Source: Atherix ibis
Taxonomy: Eukaryota > Arthropoda > Insecta > Diptera > Athericidae
Direction: 5' to 3'
DNA length: 64,000 nucleotides
NCBI GenBank assembly: GCA_958298945.1
Contig: OY282609.1
Location: 33,329,212 to 33,393,211 of the forward strand
Shown: one piece after another, positions 21,416 to 31,850 of the stretch
Position numbering within the stretch: the stretch's first letter is position 1
How the letters are laid out: each line of letters begins with the position of its first letter
Position numbers and translations under genes: made by a program
Notes under the pieces: model-generated
Database searches by the model: none
Told to the model about the DNA's origin: nothing
The model's input: the letters and a program-made list of their open reading frames with translations, nothing else

Positions 21416-22200
21416 CAGTGCTGTACAAAAAATATCGGACATAACCATTATTTAGGATGGTTCCCTTGAATTTCTGTGCTTATTTGTATTTTGTCCATAA
21501 AGTAATTGCAGCGATGTTCACAAGTCTCTTTTTGGCGTTAAAAAAAATTCAAATATATCCTTAATAGTATGTTACTGGGGGATCCTTAAAGCAAAAAAAA
21601 AACACAGAGAAACCGGTAGTATCAGTTGTAGAAGAGAATCCGATAGGCCGCACAAAGCAACGGGAGTAGAGGATCATTTTCTAAGACTTGAAAGTTTCCG
21701 CAATTGTGTAAATCCTTTAACAGATTCATGAAATAACCTCTTCCAGAAGAGCTTATTTCATTAATCTATTAAGCGCTCCAGAAGAGCTTATTTCTTTAAT
21801 CTATTAAGGTTATAAGGAGATTACTACAAGGAAATTTACGTGTTCGCCATCCAATTCCGGAAACACATTTGACAATGCCGCTCCGAGGACATATGGAACC
21901 AGATGATATTTTCAGATTAGAGAAAACTTAAGCTTCATGCCAGTGATGGGAGACTGAAAACTGCTTGCCGCCAAAATCAGAAGGACTTATAGTGTGGATA
22001 TGTTTTTTCTGGGTTTGAAAGGGGAACGTTGAGCTTGATGACTTCAAAAATAATGAATCTGTTGGGGTCACTTGTAAAGGCTTCGTTACTCTGAAGACAC
22101 TTGTGATTTCGTAAATTCAACAAGATAACGCTTCATCCCAGATGATTTCATAACACATTTAGGATATAGCCAAGTAGCTTATGTTTAAACCCTAGCTTAG
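21416..22200 (+). pseudogene. Tc1-like transposon remnant
   Basis: The left end CAGTGCTGTACAAAAAATAT at 21416 follows TA and resembles Tc1-type termini (CAGTGCTGT-CAAAAGTAT). Inside, frames read ATGVEDHFLRLESFRN (21658-21705), then IFSDxRKLKLHASDGR (21911-21955, normally LFSDESxFxLxxSDGR) and FQQDNASSQ at 22115-22140 (the second catalytic Asp). Two tandem 31-bp copies of CCAGAAGAGCTTATTTC... lie at 21743-21808. The catalytic SDE has become a stop after Asp. The right end was not found. Confidence 0.75.
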
Positions 22201-22204
22201 GCTA

Positions 22205-22580
22205 TTTTCCTGTCTTTTATAATAACGCCACCATAGGAATTTTTCTGTACTACCACAATGCGAGCCTAAAAGAGACAAATCTGATTAGGGGCTTTTTACT
22301 AGATACGCTTAATCTCTGTCAGCCTATTACTTTGACGTATCAAATGACGGCGCTGTCATTCTTATACGTTTACATTCTGTTGGAGTCACAATTTAATGAT
22401 GGAGATGCATACGATTCAACAACGCGTCGAGATACTCAAATCTCAACAAATCAGATTTTAACATATATTTTTTTTGGCCTAAGGTCATGTGGACTTGAAC
22501 AATATCGGGTTCTAACCGGATGGAGCGGCTTGCTACACAGCAGTTGAAACAAGGGATTTATTGCAGATGGGGCAAAGTTT
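22205..22580. other. unassigned sequence
   Basis: Mixed composition. The 71-codon open frame at 22332-22547 shows no recognised motif. It includes GTGGACTTGAACAATATCGG and GCTTGCTACACAGCAGTTGAAAC; the latter is faintly like the GATCHTA region of DDE transposases, which is not enough to call. Confidence 0.4.
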
Positions 22581-22585
22581 AATCA

Positions 22586-23275
22586 ATGGTATTCTTAGGC
22601 ACCACTTAGCCAGCACAGGTACATGGATTCACCACTATTCAAACATTTATTCCTCTCACGTGTACCACTCAGATCAACTATATGGCCACTTGGGTAGATC
22701 TTGCAATGGCATTGATCGCTCTAAGCCATGGCTGAGATGCGGTGAGGATTAGTGACACCACGCTAAAGGATATTCTAAGAGGCCCATGCCGGAAAAGATG
22801 CAGGGGTCAGAGTCTCGTTTCACCTGGGTAAGAGTGGATGGCATATTTGGGGAATTTGAGCATATGCTTAACCGACTGGCGTCCTCTCATCATTGCCGAT
22901 GATTTTAATGACTGGGCTGTCGAGTAGGGAAGTAGGTTGATAAACCGAAGAGGGGAGATATTGCTTGAGGCCTTCTCTCTTCTGGGTCTCATTCTGCTCA
23001 ATTCGGGAGGGGAAGCTATCTTTTCCAGGGGTGAAAAACAATCAATTGTAGACATAACCTTTACCAGAGTAGTGATTTTAATCAATCCTTGCCCAACGAA
23101 GTAATGTCTTTGTCTTCCGATGATTTCCACCATACTAAAACAAAAAGAAAAAACAAAATAAGATCCACTCTTTTCTCATTCATTCTAATTCCACACATAC
23201 ACGTATACAGATCTCTAAGACCTCATAAAAACCACACTCCACAAGTAGTTGACAAGCACTCTCTTCTGCAGCATA
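22586..23275 (+). pseudogene. R1-like LINE endonuclease composite, copy 1 (with deletions)
   Basis: After a shared non-coding lead (CACCACTATTCAAAC..., 22629), the frame from 22778 reads RPMPEKMQGSESRFTWVRVDG. It then gives HMLNRLASSHHC, DDFNDWAVE and RLINRRGEILLEALSLLGL, followed by ILLNSGGEAIFSRGEKQSI and VDITFTRVV. These are the later motifs of an apurinic-type (APE) endonuclease of R1-clade LINEs: DFNxWAxEWGS, NxRGxxLLE and SIxDLTF. The Asp-Phe-Asn active-site segment survives, with a stop just after WAVE. Relative to copy 2 at 25.7-26.7 kb it lacks about 290 bp upstream and about 45 bp in the middle. After 23110 both copies share the same non-LINE tail (ATTTCCACCAT..., CACTCCACAAG...). 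Confidence 0.8.
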
Positions 23276-23284
23276 TTTTTTCAT

Positions 23285-25345
23285 AATTTATTTTTAAAAC
23301 TATTTTTAAGATTTCTCTAACAAAAACACAAAAAAAAAAATTTGAAATTTAAGTAAAATAATTTCAACAGATTCTATTCTTTTTTAATATTAAGAGCGTT
23401 TTTTTAAGATATATAGTAAATATGTAAAATTTAAAAAAAAAACGATCATTGAGTCCATTTTTTTTGTACACAACTGTAACTAATTGTCTATGAATTGTTC
23501 TAAATCGATTGAACGGTTGCGTTGTAACTAAATGAATTTTCACTTTACCTATAAATAATTGATATAAAAAAAGCAATGCAAATCAACATTAAATATTCAC
23601 ATTCGAATATTTTACCACAACCATTTCTGGAAATATTGCTATGCAGTAGTTGAAATTACCGAGTTTAGATAAATTTTCATTTAACATAAATTGCCTATGA
23701 AAATTACACGATGCTCTGTCTTCCTTTTGATATATTAAAGGCACTCTCGATGAATACGAGTACAAATTGTATAGATTGGCAAAGGTACGAAGAGAGTGAT
23801 ATACGAACAATAATAAAATATATTTTTGGCTACATATTAAATATGCTAGTGTGTGTGTCTGTGTACAAAGGCAAGGTGCTTACCTACTCGAGCCGAACAA
23901 AATTGCACAATGCAGTTCATTGCCAAAAATTAATTCGCTTATCCTGACAGTTCATGTTTATATATCAGCTGTTTGGAATGGGGTGTGCTTTTAACAATGG
24001 GACACTGAAAGCCTACTGGAAAAAGTAGGGTTAAAGCGTATTCTTAGGCAACCTACTTGCATTCATGCATGCATACTCAGCATACGACATGAAACAATTT
24101 TAATTTACATAAACTATAACGCCAGTGGGTTCAATTTTGGCAACCAAATCGAAATTCTTGTCCTATGAGCCCAACTCTTCTTCGTCCAACCAACTAAATA
24201 AATAGGCGTGGAGTATTATTATTATATTTTTTTTGGGGTTTTTTTTTAAGTAAAAAATATTTACTAAACGAAATGAATACTGCAGAACGAAACATTTGAC
24301 CTAACAAGAGAATAACATCATTCCTTTTTGACAACATGGCAAACGAAATTAGAAAATTATGTTATTTTATACTCATACCTATACATGCATCGATATTAAC
24401 ACAATCAATACCTTGAGAATATGTTGAACTTATATTAAAGAAGAAGAAGAAGAACGAAAAATTTAAGTTGTGAGTTTTTGTTTTATTTGCAAGAGCAAAA
24501 TAGAAAGACTGACGCGACTATCGTTTTATTGATGAAATAAAATTTGGCAATCTAACAGCTGTTGTCTGTAAGAATTTCAACCCGATTTCTTCACATCAAC
24601 GAGCTTTATTGATTAAGTTTGTCAAAAGAAAAACAGACGAAAAATAGTTTCTTTTAAAGTTACGTACTTTCTTCTTTTAGATAATAAATAAAAAATATTT
24701 GATTAAATTCAAGCAAAATACTTGGTTCCATCCCAAATAGTGAATAGAGTAAATTTATTTTATTATTAAAAAACTTTATATTAAAAAAAATTTAACCCAA
24801 TTAAATAAAAAACAAAAAAACTGGTAGACATTTTTAGTGATTGTGAAATGTGAAAAATGTCAAGGACTTATCAAGGTAAAATATTTCACCGAATGCCCCG
24901 GTATTATTTTAATATACTAATTAGAGAAAATATTTATTTCTCTAATTAGTATATTGTATTAAAATAATAGCGAGGCACAACCAGTTAAAAAATCTAAATG
25001 ATATTGTTTAGAAAGTTTTTAAAAGCTTCTAAAAATAATAGTTTTCATTTTTAATAAGTATTATTATTAATGAAAAAATGTCAACAATTACTGTTTTCTG
25101 TTTATTGTACTTTATTTAGTTTTTATATTGTACAATAGAAAATGCTCATGTAATTGTAAATATTTTAAGGTAAAAATAACTTTTATCTTCACATTGGACA
25201 AATTTTCATGTTTTTTTCGATAGGAAGTTAAGTAAAGATTAAATAAATTAAATTGGATTTAAAGGACAAAGCAGAGCGACTAATTTAAAGTTCGAACTAA
25301 GACAAGAATGATTAGTTTTAAGTTCGAACTAAACAGACTACAGGA
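23285..25345. other. AT-rich DNA, no gene recognised
   Basis: Two kilobases of A/T-rich sequence with small open frames lacking motifs. It contains a hairpin at 24903-24968, listed separately. The phrase GTTCGAACTAA is repeated at 25291 and 25322. Confidence 0.5.
24903..24968. repeat. AT-rich palindrome, arms about 27-32 bp
   Basis: ATTATTTTAATATACTAATT followed by AGAGAAA on the left pairs with TTTCTCTAATTAGTATATTG...AAAATAAT on the right, leaving a 7-nt loop and a 5-nt bulge. It could be a young foldback or a cruciform-forming site. Confidence 0.85.
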
Positions 25346-25349
25346 CATA

Positions 25350-25728
25350 TTGTTGTTTTACGTGGCATCCCTATCGTTAGACACAATACCACGAGCCGCC
25401 TTTGACCATAAGGATTGAATAACGTACAATCAGCACACCGCCATTATTGACCATTTATAGTAAGCAACCAGTTATAAGCTGATCACTCCAACTGTCTGTG
25501 AGGAGGCCTTTTTAAGCCTCTGCTGTCATAAGCAGTGACAGCGTCCTAGATAAGAGCTGGTATCTACCATCAGCAATGTTGGTATTAAAGCCAGTTACCA
25601 CGTTGCAGGCTAGGACGCATCACCAATGTGGGACACAGTGTGTTACTCGATTCCCGTGGCATCAATTTAAGTTTTAAGTGTAGTTCGGTTTGTACTCCGC
25701 TCGCTGAGCTACGTTAAGGAACCTTGTA
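25350..25728. other. GC-richer block of unknown origin, possibly LINE 5' leader
   Basis: Noticeably less AT-rich than its flanks. CGTGGCATC occurs at 25361 and 25659. It lies directly upstream of copy 2 of the R1-like composite, so it may be the element's 5' untranslated region. No protein motif was found. Confidence 0.4.
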
Positions 25729-25729
25729 A

Positions 25730-26680
25730 ATACTTAGGCACCACTAAGCCTGTACAGGCACATGTATTCACCACTATTCAAACTCTTATTCCCATCACGC
25801 ATACTCAGTGCACCACTCAAATCCACTCTATCGCCACTTGGGTAGATCTTGCAATGGCATTGACCGCTCTAAGCGGTGGCTGAGATGCGGTGAGGATTAG
25901 TGACACCACGCTAAAGGATATTCTAAGGATCCCTGTTGTCTTCTCTGTCAAGATAGAGATATTGAGACTATAAGTCATGGTACAGGAAGTAGTAGATGCC
26001 CGATCTTTCTTAGGGCCCTCGAGATAAACGAGAAGAAAAAATAAAAATAATACAGGTCTATCTATATCACTACGAGGTGGCGCAACATATCTTGCTGCAA
26101 AGCGTGCGTGAGCTTAATGTACACGTAGATGTCGCTATTCTCCGTGAGCAGTATAAGGCTATGAATGACAGTACCTGGATTGCGGATGCTGTTTGGTTAT
26201 GTGAGGAGAGGCCCATGTAGGAAAACATGCAGGGGTCAGAGTCTGGTTTCACCTAGGTGAAAGTGGATGGTATATATATTTATGTGTGCTGTTGCTCACC
26301 TAACGTGGGCATTGGGGACGTCGAGCATATACTTAACCGACTGGTGTCCTCTTATCATGGCTGTCGAGTGGTGGAAGTAGAGTGACAAACCGGAGAGGGC
26401 AGATATTGCTTTAGGCCTTCTGTCTTCTGGGTCTCATACTGCTGAATTCGGGAGGTTAAGCTATCTTTTCCAGGGGCGACAAACAATCAATTGTAGACCT
26501 AACTTTCACCAGAGTAGTGATTTCGATTATTCCCTGCCTCACGAAGTAATGCCTGACGGCGCTTTCGTGTGGTGATATAGATATGTGATTAAGTAAGGTG
26601 ATTTTTGTGGGTTAAAGTCACACACTTTGTCTTTTGATAATTTCCACCTTATTAAAAGAAAAAAAAGAAAAAAAGATCCA
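25730..26680 (+). pseudogene. R1-like LINE endonuclease composite, copy 2 (longer)
   Basis: It shares the lead CACCACTATTCAAAC (25767) and TTGGGTAGATCTTGCAATGG with copy 1. From 26058 the frame reads QVYLYHYEVAQHILLQSVRE and LNVDVAILREQYKAMND-type sequence, then STWIADAVWLCEERPM and ENMQGSESGF. It continues VKVDGIYIYVCCCSPNVGIG, VEHILNRLVSSYHG, CFRPSVFWVSYC and FTRVVISIIPC. This is the N-terminal APE endonuclease domain of an R1-clade ORF2; AILREQY carries the conserved Glu of the xxSEPY motif. The Asp-Phe-Asn segment is deleted (SSYHGCRVVE). Stops follow ERPM and others. Confidence 0.85.
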
Positions 26681-26692
26681 CTCTATTCTCAT

Positions 26693-26925
26693 TCACTCTA
26701 AGACCTCATAAAAACCACACTCCACAAGAAGGTGACAAGCATTCTCTTCTGGAGCACCGCACAGAAACTCTGCTCTTTGATTCATGCTACCGTGGCCAGT
26801 TGTCAGATAACCTAAGAATAGGCTACATTCAAACTTGTTTGTCGAAACAAACCTGACACAGGGTTTTCTCATATTTTTTAATAAACCTGTAGGTTGCCAA
26901 ATCCAATACATTCAGTGTAGGACTA
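26693..26925 (-). pseudogene. LINE ORF2 C-terminal fragment, minus strand
   Basis: The 72-codon open frame reads CSLFLGYLTTGHGSMN, EFLCGAPEENACHLLVECGF and YEVLE. The pattern LLTGHGxMN...CxCGAxxEDxxHxLxECPxY is the C-terminal zinc-knuckle region of R1-like LINEs. It lies next to, but opposite in orientation to, the endonuclease composite. It is fragmentary at both ends. Confidence 0.8.
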
Positions 26926-27104
26926 GAGCTCGCCGTTGGCGCACTCCCAGATCCTAGATTTCCTCATTCAGAATAGGACAACCATCCTCGAATGCAAAGC
27001 CATTTCTCTTAGTAAGACCTCTAAACTGACTACAAACGGAAACTACTACCTGGAAGACATACAAATTCAATGAATAATAATAAAAAAGCATTGACTTCTC
27101 CATT

Positions 27105-27430
27105 TGATTTGTGAGTTACAGTTTTAGGAGTGAGAGTTTGTGAGTGAGAGGTTATGAGTGACAGTTTATGAGTGAGAGTTTGTGCGTGACAGTTTTGAGT
27201 AATAGTGTACGAGTATGAGTGAGAGCTTCTGAGTGACAGTTTGTTAGTGCCAATTTGAAAGTGACAGTTTTGAGTAACAGCTTGTGAGGGAGAGTGTGCA
27301 TAACAGTTTGTAAGTGCCAATTTGTGAGTGACAGTTTATGACTGAAAGTTTGTGAGTGAGAGTTTATGAGTGAGAGTTTGTGAGTAGGAATTTGTGAGTG
27401 AGAGTTTATGAGTGAGAGTTTGTGAATGCA
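27105..27430. repeat. degenerate 14-bp minisatellite
   Basis: About 22 imperfect units of GTGAGAGTTTATGA / GTGACAGTTTGTGA run head to tail. Some units are shortened (TGAGTAATAG) or altered (GTGCCAATTTG, three times). The antisense 96-codon open frame at 27030-27320 is merely the repeat translated (SHSQTLTPKTV and similar). Confidence 0.95.
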
Positions 27431-27434
27431 AAAT

Positions 27435-27715
27435 TAATGAAATATTTTTTATACTACCATCATTTTTAATGTGTTTTGGTATTTATTTTGATGCTTGGCA
27501 ATTTTAAGGCCATGATTGACTGCCAATAAGGTTATGTTACGTGTATGGGGGGGTTCATTATGAACTGCTACCGTTCGGCCAAACAGTTAACTAGATATTG
27601 TACTATAAGCAACTCCAGAGATTAGGCAAAATCAATATACATGGTGGCAGCGTCGGCGTCCAAGTTGAGCTTAATTATTACTAATCGTATACAAATAGAT
27701 TAAACAAGATTTCTT
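27435..27715. other. unassigned
   Basis: AT-rich with a G run at 27548. GTATACAAATAGATTA near 27686 resembles a LINE-tail scrap. Nothing else was recognised. Confidence 0.4.
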
Positions 27716-27718
27716 GTA

Positions 27719-27835
27719 AAGGCCAGGTATTAATCATACAACCTCATATAAAGATAGTATGATGATTAATACCTGACCTTGAAGCATCCCAAAGCACTAG
27801 AAACAACACCTCCGTCAAAGTAAAGCTATCCAAGA
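27719..27835. repeat. irritans-type mariner ends in a 67-bp palindrome, plus shared flank
   Basis: AAGGCCAGGTATTAATCATA at 27719 and its near-perfect reverse complement ending ATTAATACCTGACCTTGAA at 27785 are two terminal repeats of the mariner found complete at 62419-63509, with almost no interior. The following 50 bp (CATCCCAAAGCACTAG...ACACCTCCGTCAAAGTAAAG) also follow the single terminal repeat at 31760 (ATCCCAGAGCGCT...ACACCTCCGCCGAAGTAAAG). Confidence 0.8.
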
Positions 27836-27839
27836 GTAC

Positions 27840-29935
27840 CACTTTGAAAGCGGTAACATTTCAATAAAATAAAATTGTTGTAAAAGTAAATCAGTTCTAG
27901 TTCGTATACTATTTTTGAGAAATATGCAAGTAGCTTTAAATAGCTGTCACGCAGTTCTGGTATTACTCGCATACGGATGAATTTTTAATAAATAAAAAAT
28001 GTTTCGAATTATTAAAATTTTTTTTCCGCTTAATTTCAAATTAATTGCCTTTAAAGTATTTAAAAAAAAATTATAACTGCTGCCAATTGGGTTGTAAATG
28101 ATGGGCGGAAAAATTTCGTAAATATTTTCTTTTCGAAAGGTGAAAGGAATCATGTTTTTTAACTAATTTTATTCAAAGAAAGTGAAGATTTATTTTCCGT
28201 AATATTGTTATATATGTTATTTATGTAGATACATACGCATCGATACGCGTTAGTTAATTTGTAGAAAATATAATTTTAAGGCAGCGCAAAAGCAAAACTC
28301 GTAATTATAAAAAGACAATTTTACTATGGATTCATTAAATTCTTATCTAATAATTAATTAAAATACCTACAAAACCATAAAAATAATATTAATTTTTAGA
28401 GATTCTTTTTTAATGAGTAATTTTCAAAACACCGTGCCACAATAACGAAAAGTACGAAAAACTAAAATTATTTTTCCGTATTGCACTATGATGAAAATCA
28501 AAATCTGTGCATGACTGGGTGGGTGGTTGAATTCGGTTGATTATGGAATGATTGAAACAGTGTTACTTGTTGTTTTTTTTGCACCCGGAATATTTTGTTT
28601 TATATCTTTTAAGGTTTAACTAAGCGTAAATTTACATTTGGAATAATAAAAGCCACTTTAAAGTTTGCACATTTTTGTTTTCGTTTTGATATTTTAGCAT
28701 AAAAAATTACACATTTTATTGAAATGAAAGCGTGAATACGAAACAGGTAGCATTAAACAACTCTTGTTAACGGATGGTCTGTCTGGTTTTCAGATTAAGT
28801 TTACCATAGTTTTGAGCAACCAGTTGACAATCGCATATCATCAAATGTGTGTGGGGTATGTGGGTGGTAGTTGAATGGAGTAATCGACCTTGTTGTCATG
28901 TAAGTAATTTTCTACAGCAACAAAAAAAACCCAGTAGAATTTGGATTTTTTTTATATGTAAATCCAAACAATATAATTGCTTAATTCGCTTTTTGACAAT
29001 AATTATGACAAAAAAGGAAGTACGTTATTGGCTCATATGCTTTTGATTATTTAAAAAAAATCGTTTAACAAATTTTTCCATATTGTAAGCCCCACCACTT
29101 TGATAAATTCTTTGATAATATTTTATACCTAAATAACGTAGCCTATGATGGCAAAAAACTTTAATATTTAAAGAATTGTTGAATTTCTTTTGAGTGATGA
29201 AAAATATTTTTAAAATCAAGAGCATCGCGCGATAAGTTTCGGTATAGTAAGAATTTGGTATGTCGTTAGATTCTGATTAAAAGTGGTTGACGCTTTTCAA
29301 AGAAGGTAAAGCGAGAGCGCTAAAGATAAATCAAGACATAATCACCCAGTGGAGGAAATTTTACCAACAAAAAAAAACTTTTAAAATAATCGCAAAAATT
29401 ATATCTGAAGCTGACTGGATTTGAGTGAGCGGATTGACAGAGATAAAAGGCTTTTTTAACGTACTTCGTGATAGAAGAAATGCACAAAAGTTATCAAAAC
29501 CAAGATATGTGGAACCCGGGGCTTCGGACCTCTGCTGTTCCAAATTGTAGATTTACAGAAAATAAGCACAAACCCCTTAGCCCTAAGTTTAACTCCCTCA
29601 TCAGTTTTTAGCAATTTCCGAACTGAAAAATAAAAGATCTCGTGGCAAACAATTTTTTAATGATTTTTTTCTTTTCTTTTCTTTTTTATCTACAATTGTA
29701 AGTTTTAATAACTTGAGAAATAAGAAGGGGGAGTAATAAATATAATTCGTAAAAGCTTCGTCGGCCATGGTCCCTTTTGTGCGTCGATGAGTGTCGATCG
29801 AAAATCAATACCATGAAAATGACTTAGGTTCCATACTTCTGCCGCTTGCTTAAATAAGGAGATATCACCAAGTGTATTAATAATTGAGCTGTTATGTTGC
29901 TGAGTGCCACCTTTAGTAGCCCATAAATTATATTC
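27840..29935. other. AT-rich DNA, no gene recognised
   Basis: No motif was found in any short frame. The T-rich tract at 29665-29690 (TTTTCTTTTCTTTTCTTTT) is simple sequence. Confidence 0.5.
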
Positions 29936-30297
29936 CCATAGCAGGAAAGGCTCGACTCCAGGAAAAGCAGTCTATGGAAAATTTACTTGAATACGAACAG
30001 CAACTTCACCACTTTTCATCGACTTTAATGTCGTATATGATAATATAGCAAGAGTAAAATTTAAACACTTCCATGAGAGAATTCAGCATCCTTTAACCAG
30101 GTTAACATGGCGCTAGAAATAGTATATAGAATATTATGTCACGCAGGGGTTAGAATATTATGTATGTTCCAGAAAGAGCTGGACTAAAGTCCTAGGACTA
30201 GACGTTAAAGAAGGCAAAATAAAGTACATGATGGAAGTGTTGGCATTCAACCAAAGCCGGTCGTACACAAATACGACACAATAATTTCGAAAGAGCT

Positions 30298-30309
30298 AAA
30301 TTTTGGGTC
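30298..30309. repeat. target-site duplication, left copy
   Basis: AAATTTTGGGTC, matching 31556-31567 on the other side of the LINE. Confidence 0.85.
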
Positions 30310-31531
30310 AAACCGCTCCTGTATTGATCACATCAACAGCCTAAGAATGATCATTGAACAGTCGAACGAATGGAACAGCCCGCTCTATCTTCTCTTCGTT
30401 GACTTCGAAAGAGCCTTCGACATGATTTCTCGCGACGCCATCTGGAGTGCTCTGGCTGAACTAGGCATCCCGCAGGCCATAATCGATCTAATCCGAGAAC
30501 TATACCGCGAGGCCCCGTGTAGAGTGCGTCTCAAAGGACGAAACAGCGATACATTCAACATCTCGAGAGGAGTCAGGCAGGGTTGCATAATCTCGCCTAT
30601 CCTCTTCATAATCGCCCTAGACCAAGTTCTTCAACGCACGAACAGCACAGCCAGCAACGGTATACAGTGGACACTGCGTGAGAAGCTCCACGACCTGGAC
30701 TACGCCGACGACATATGCCTCATGTCCCACACCTTCAACGGCATTCAGGAGAAACTGAATGCACTGGCCTCCAACGCAGAAAAAGTTGGGATGAGAATCA
30801 ACATCAAAAAGACCAAATTGATGCGTGTCGGCGCCACCTGCGAGAGACCCTTGATGCTACACGGTACCCAAGTTGAAGATGTCGAAAAGTTCTGTTACCT
30901 TGGCAGCATGCTCAGCAAGGATGGTGGAACTGAAATAGACATCCAAACGCGCATCAACAAGGCGCGACAAGCGTACACCTCACTTGGGAACGTATGGCGT
31001 TCCAATCATCTCTCCATAGCACTCAAACTTCGAATATTCAACTCAAACGTCAAGCCAGTCCTGCTGTACGGCTGCGAAACATGGAAAGTAACAGTCAGCA
31101 CGACTCGCAAGCCACAGGCATTTGTGAACAGATGCTTGAGACGCATAAGTAAGATCTTCTGGCCGAACTGGATAACGAACGATGAGCTGCTTCTTCTCAC
31201 GAAGCAAATACCCCTGCTAGATAACATCAAACGCAGGAAATGGAGTTGGATTGGCCACACCTTGCGAAAACCACCTACGGACATAGCAAGGATGGCACTA
31301 GATTGGAACCCACAGGGCAATCGCAGCAGAGGACGTCCAAGGACCACTTGGAGAAGATCAGTCGAGCGCGAACACCAACAAACTGGCAAATCATGGTCGG
31401 AAGTAAAAAGGCTCGCTCAAGACAGATGCAGATGGAGAGAGTTCGCAGAGGCTCTAGTGCCGCTATATGCTCCATAGGAGTGACTGTGTTCTCATGTCTA
31501 TGTGTAACATAGAAATGAAAACCTGTCAAAT

Positions 31532-31558
<27 letters not shown>
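30310..31558 (+). mobile_element. 5'-truncated LINE insertion with poly-A tail and target duplication
   Basis: AAATTTTGGGTC occurs immediately before (30298-30309) and after (31556-31567, sharing As with the tail), giving a 9-12 bp target duplication. The insert begins in mid RT domain (SNRSCIDHINSLRM), runs through an intact ORF and about 50 bp of 3' sequence, and ends in AATAAA running into a tail of roughly 27 A (31532-31558). Removing it restores the reading frame of the host LINE, which proves the insertion event. It is visibly GC-richer than the surroundings and uncorrupted, so it is probably the youngest retrotransposon here. Confidence 0.95.
30347..31477 (+). CDS. LINE reverse transcriptase, 5'-truncated, 376 codons open
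   Basis: The frame is open from at least 30310; the Met at 30347 (MIIEQSNEW) is internal, not the native start. RT motifs in order: A, LLFVDFERAFDMI (residues 16-28); B, RGVRQGCIISPILFI (about 74-88); C, LDYADDICLM (about 113-122) with both catalytic Asp. Then come KKTKLMRVG (D), FCYLGSMLSKDGG (E), thumb LLYGCETWKV, and the C-terminal RKWSWIGHTLRKP, RSRGRPRTTWRR and SWSEVKRLAQDR. It ends VPLYAP. This C-terminal signature is that of RTE/CR1-type insect and worm elements; the exact clade is not assigned. It copies element RNA at a nicked target. The N-terminal endonuclease and RT fingers are missing, so this copy cannot move by itself. Confidence 0.95.
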   Translation: MIIEQSNEWNSPLYLLFVDFERAFDMISRDAIWSALAELGIPQAIIDLIRELYREAPCRVRLKGRNSDTFNISRGVRQGCIISPILFIIALDQVLQRTNSTASNGIQWTLREKLHDLDYADDICLMSHTFNGIQEKLNALASNAEKVGMRINIKKTKLMRVGATCERPLMLHGTQVEDVEKFCYLGSMLSKDGGTEIDIQTRINKARQAYTSLGNVWRSNHLSIALKLRIFNSNVKPVLLYGCETWKVTVSTTRKPQAFVNRCLRRISKIFWPNWITNDELLLLTKQIPLLDNIKRRKWSWIGHTLRKPPTDIARMALDWNPQGNRSRGRPRTTWRRSVEREHQQTGKSWSEVKRLAQDRCRWREFAEALVPLYAP

Positions 31559-31562
<4 letters not shown>

Positions 31563-31567
31563 GGGTC
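31556..31567. repeat. target-site duplication, right copy
   Basis: AAATTTTGGGTC directly after the poly-A tail; the first three As are shared with the tail. Confidence 0.85.
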
Positions 31568-31756
31568 GGAAATCGCACTCGATAGAAATATGGGGAAATA
31601 AATCCGAAAGAGCTTGGTTGTTTATTTATGAAATTATCTCGCTTAAAAATGCTGACCATGAAATCGATAGTCCGGCAGTCCTCCTGCATTCTTCGGAAAC
31701 CTGAATCCTCAGCAAAACCCATTGCAATACTTAGCGAAGAATCTTATGACATTTTC

Positions 31757-31850
31757 TTGTCAAGGCCCGGTATTAATCATACAACCTGATAAGTATCCCA
31801 GAGCGCTGCTACGAAGAGTAGAAATAACACCTCCGCCGAAGTAAAGATAC
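31757..31850. repeat. isolated mariner terminal repeat plus shared flank
   Basis: CAAGGCCCGGTATTAATCAT at 31759 is a lone terminal repeat of the irritans-type mariner at 62.4 kb. It is followed by a 60-bp stretch also found after the palindromic ends at 27.7 kb. It lies inside the duplicated part of the RTE-like LINE. Confidence 0.7.

Noticed and set aside
22505..22555. DDE transposase second-Asp motif (CTACACAGCAGTTGAAAC)
   Set aside because: Only a few residues agree and no further motifs follow in order.
27030..27320. 96-codon minus-strand open frame
   Set aside because: It is the 14-bp minisatellite translated.
30347..31477. Complete host-like gene of 376 codons
   Set aside because: RT motifs, poly-A tail, target duplication and a missing N-terminus show a truncated retrotransposon.
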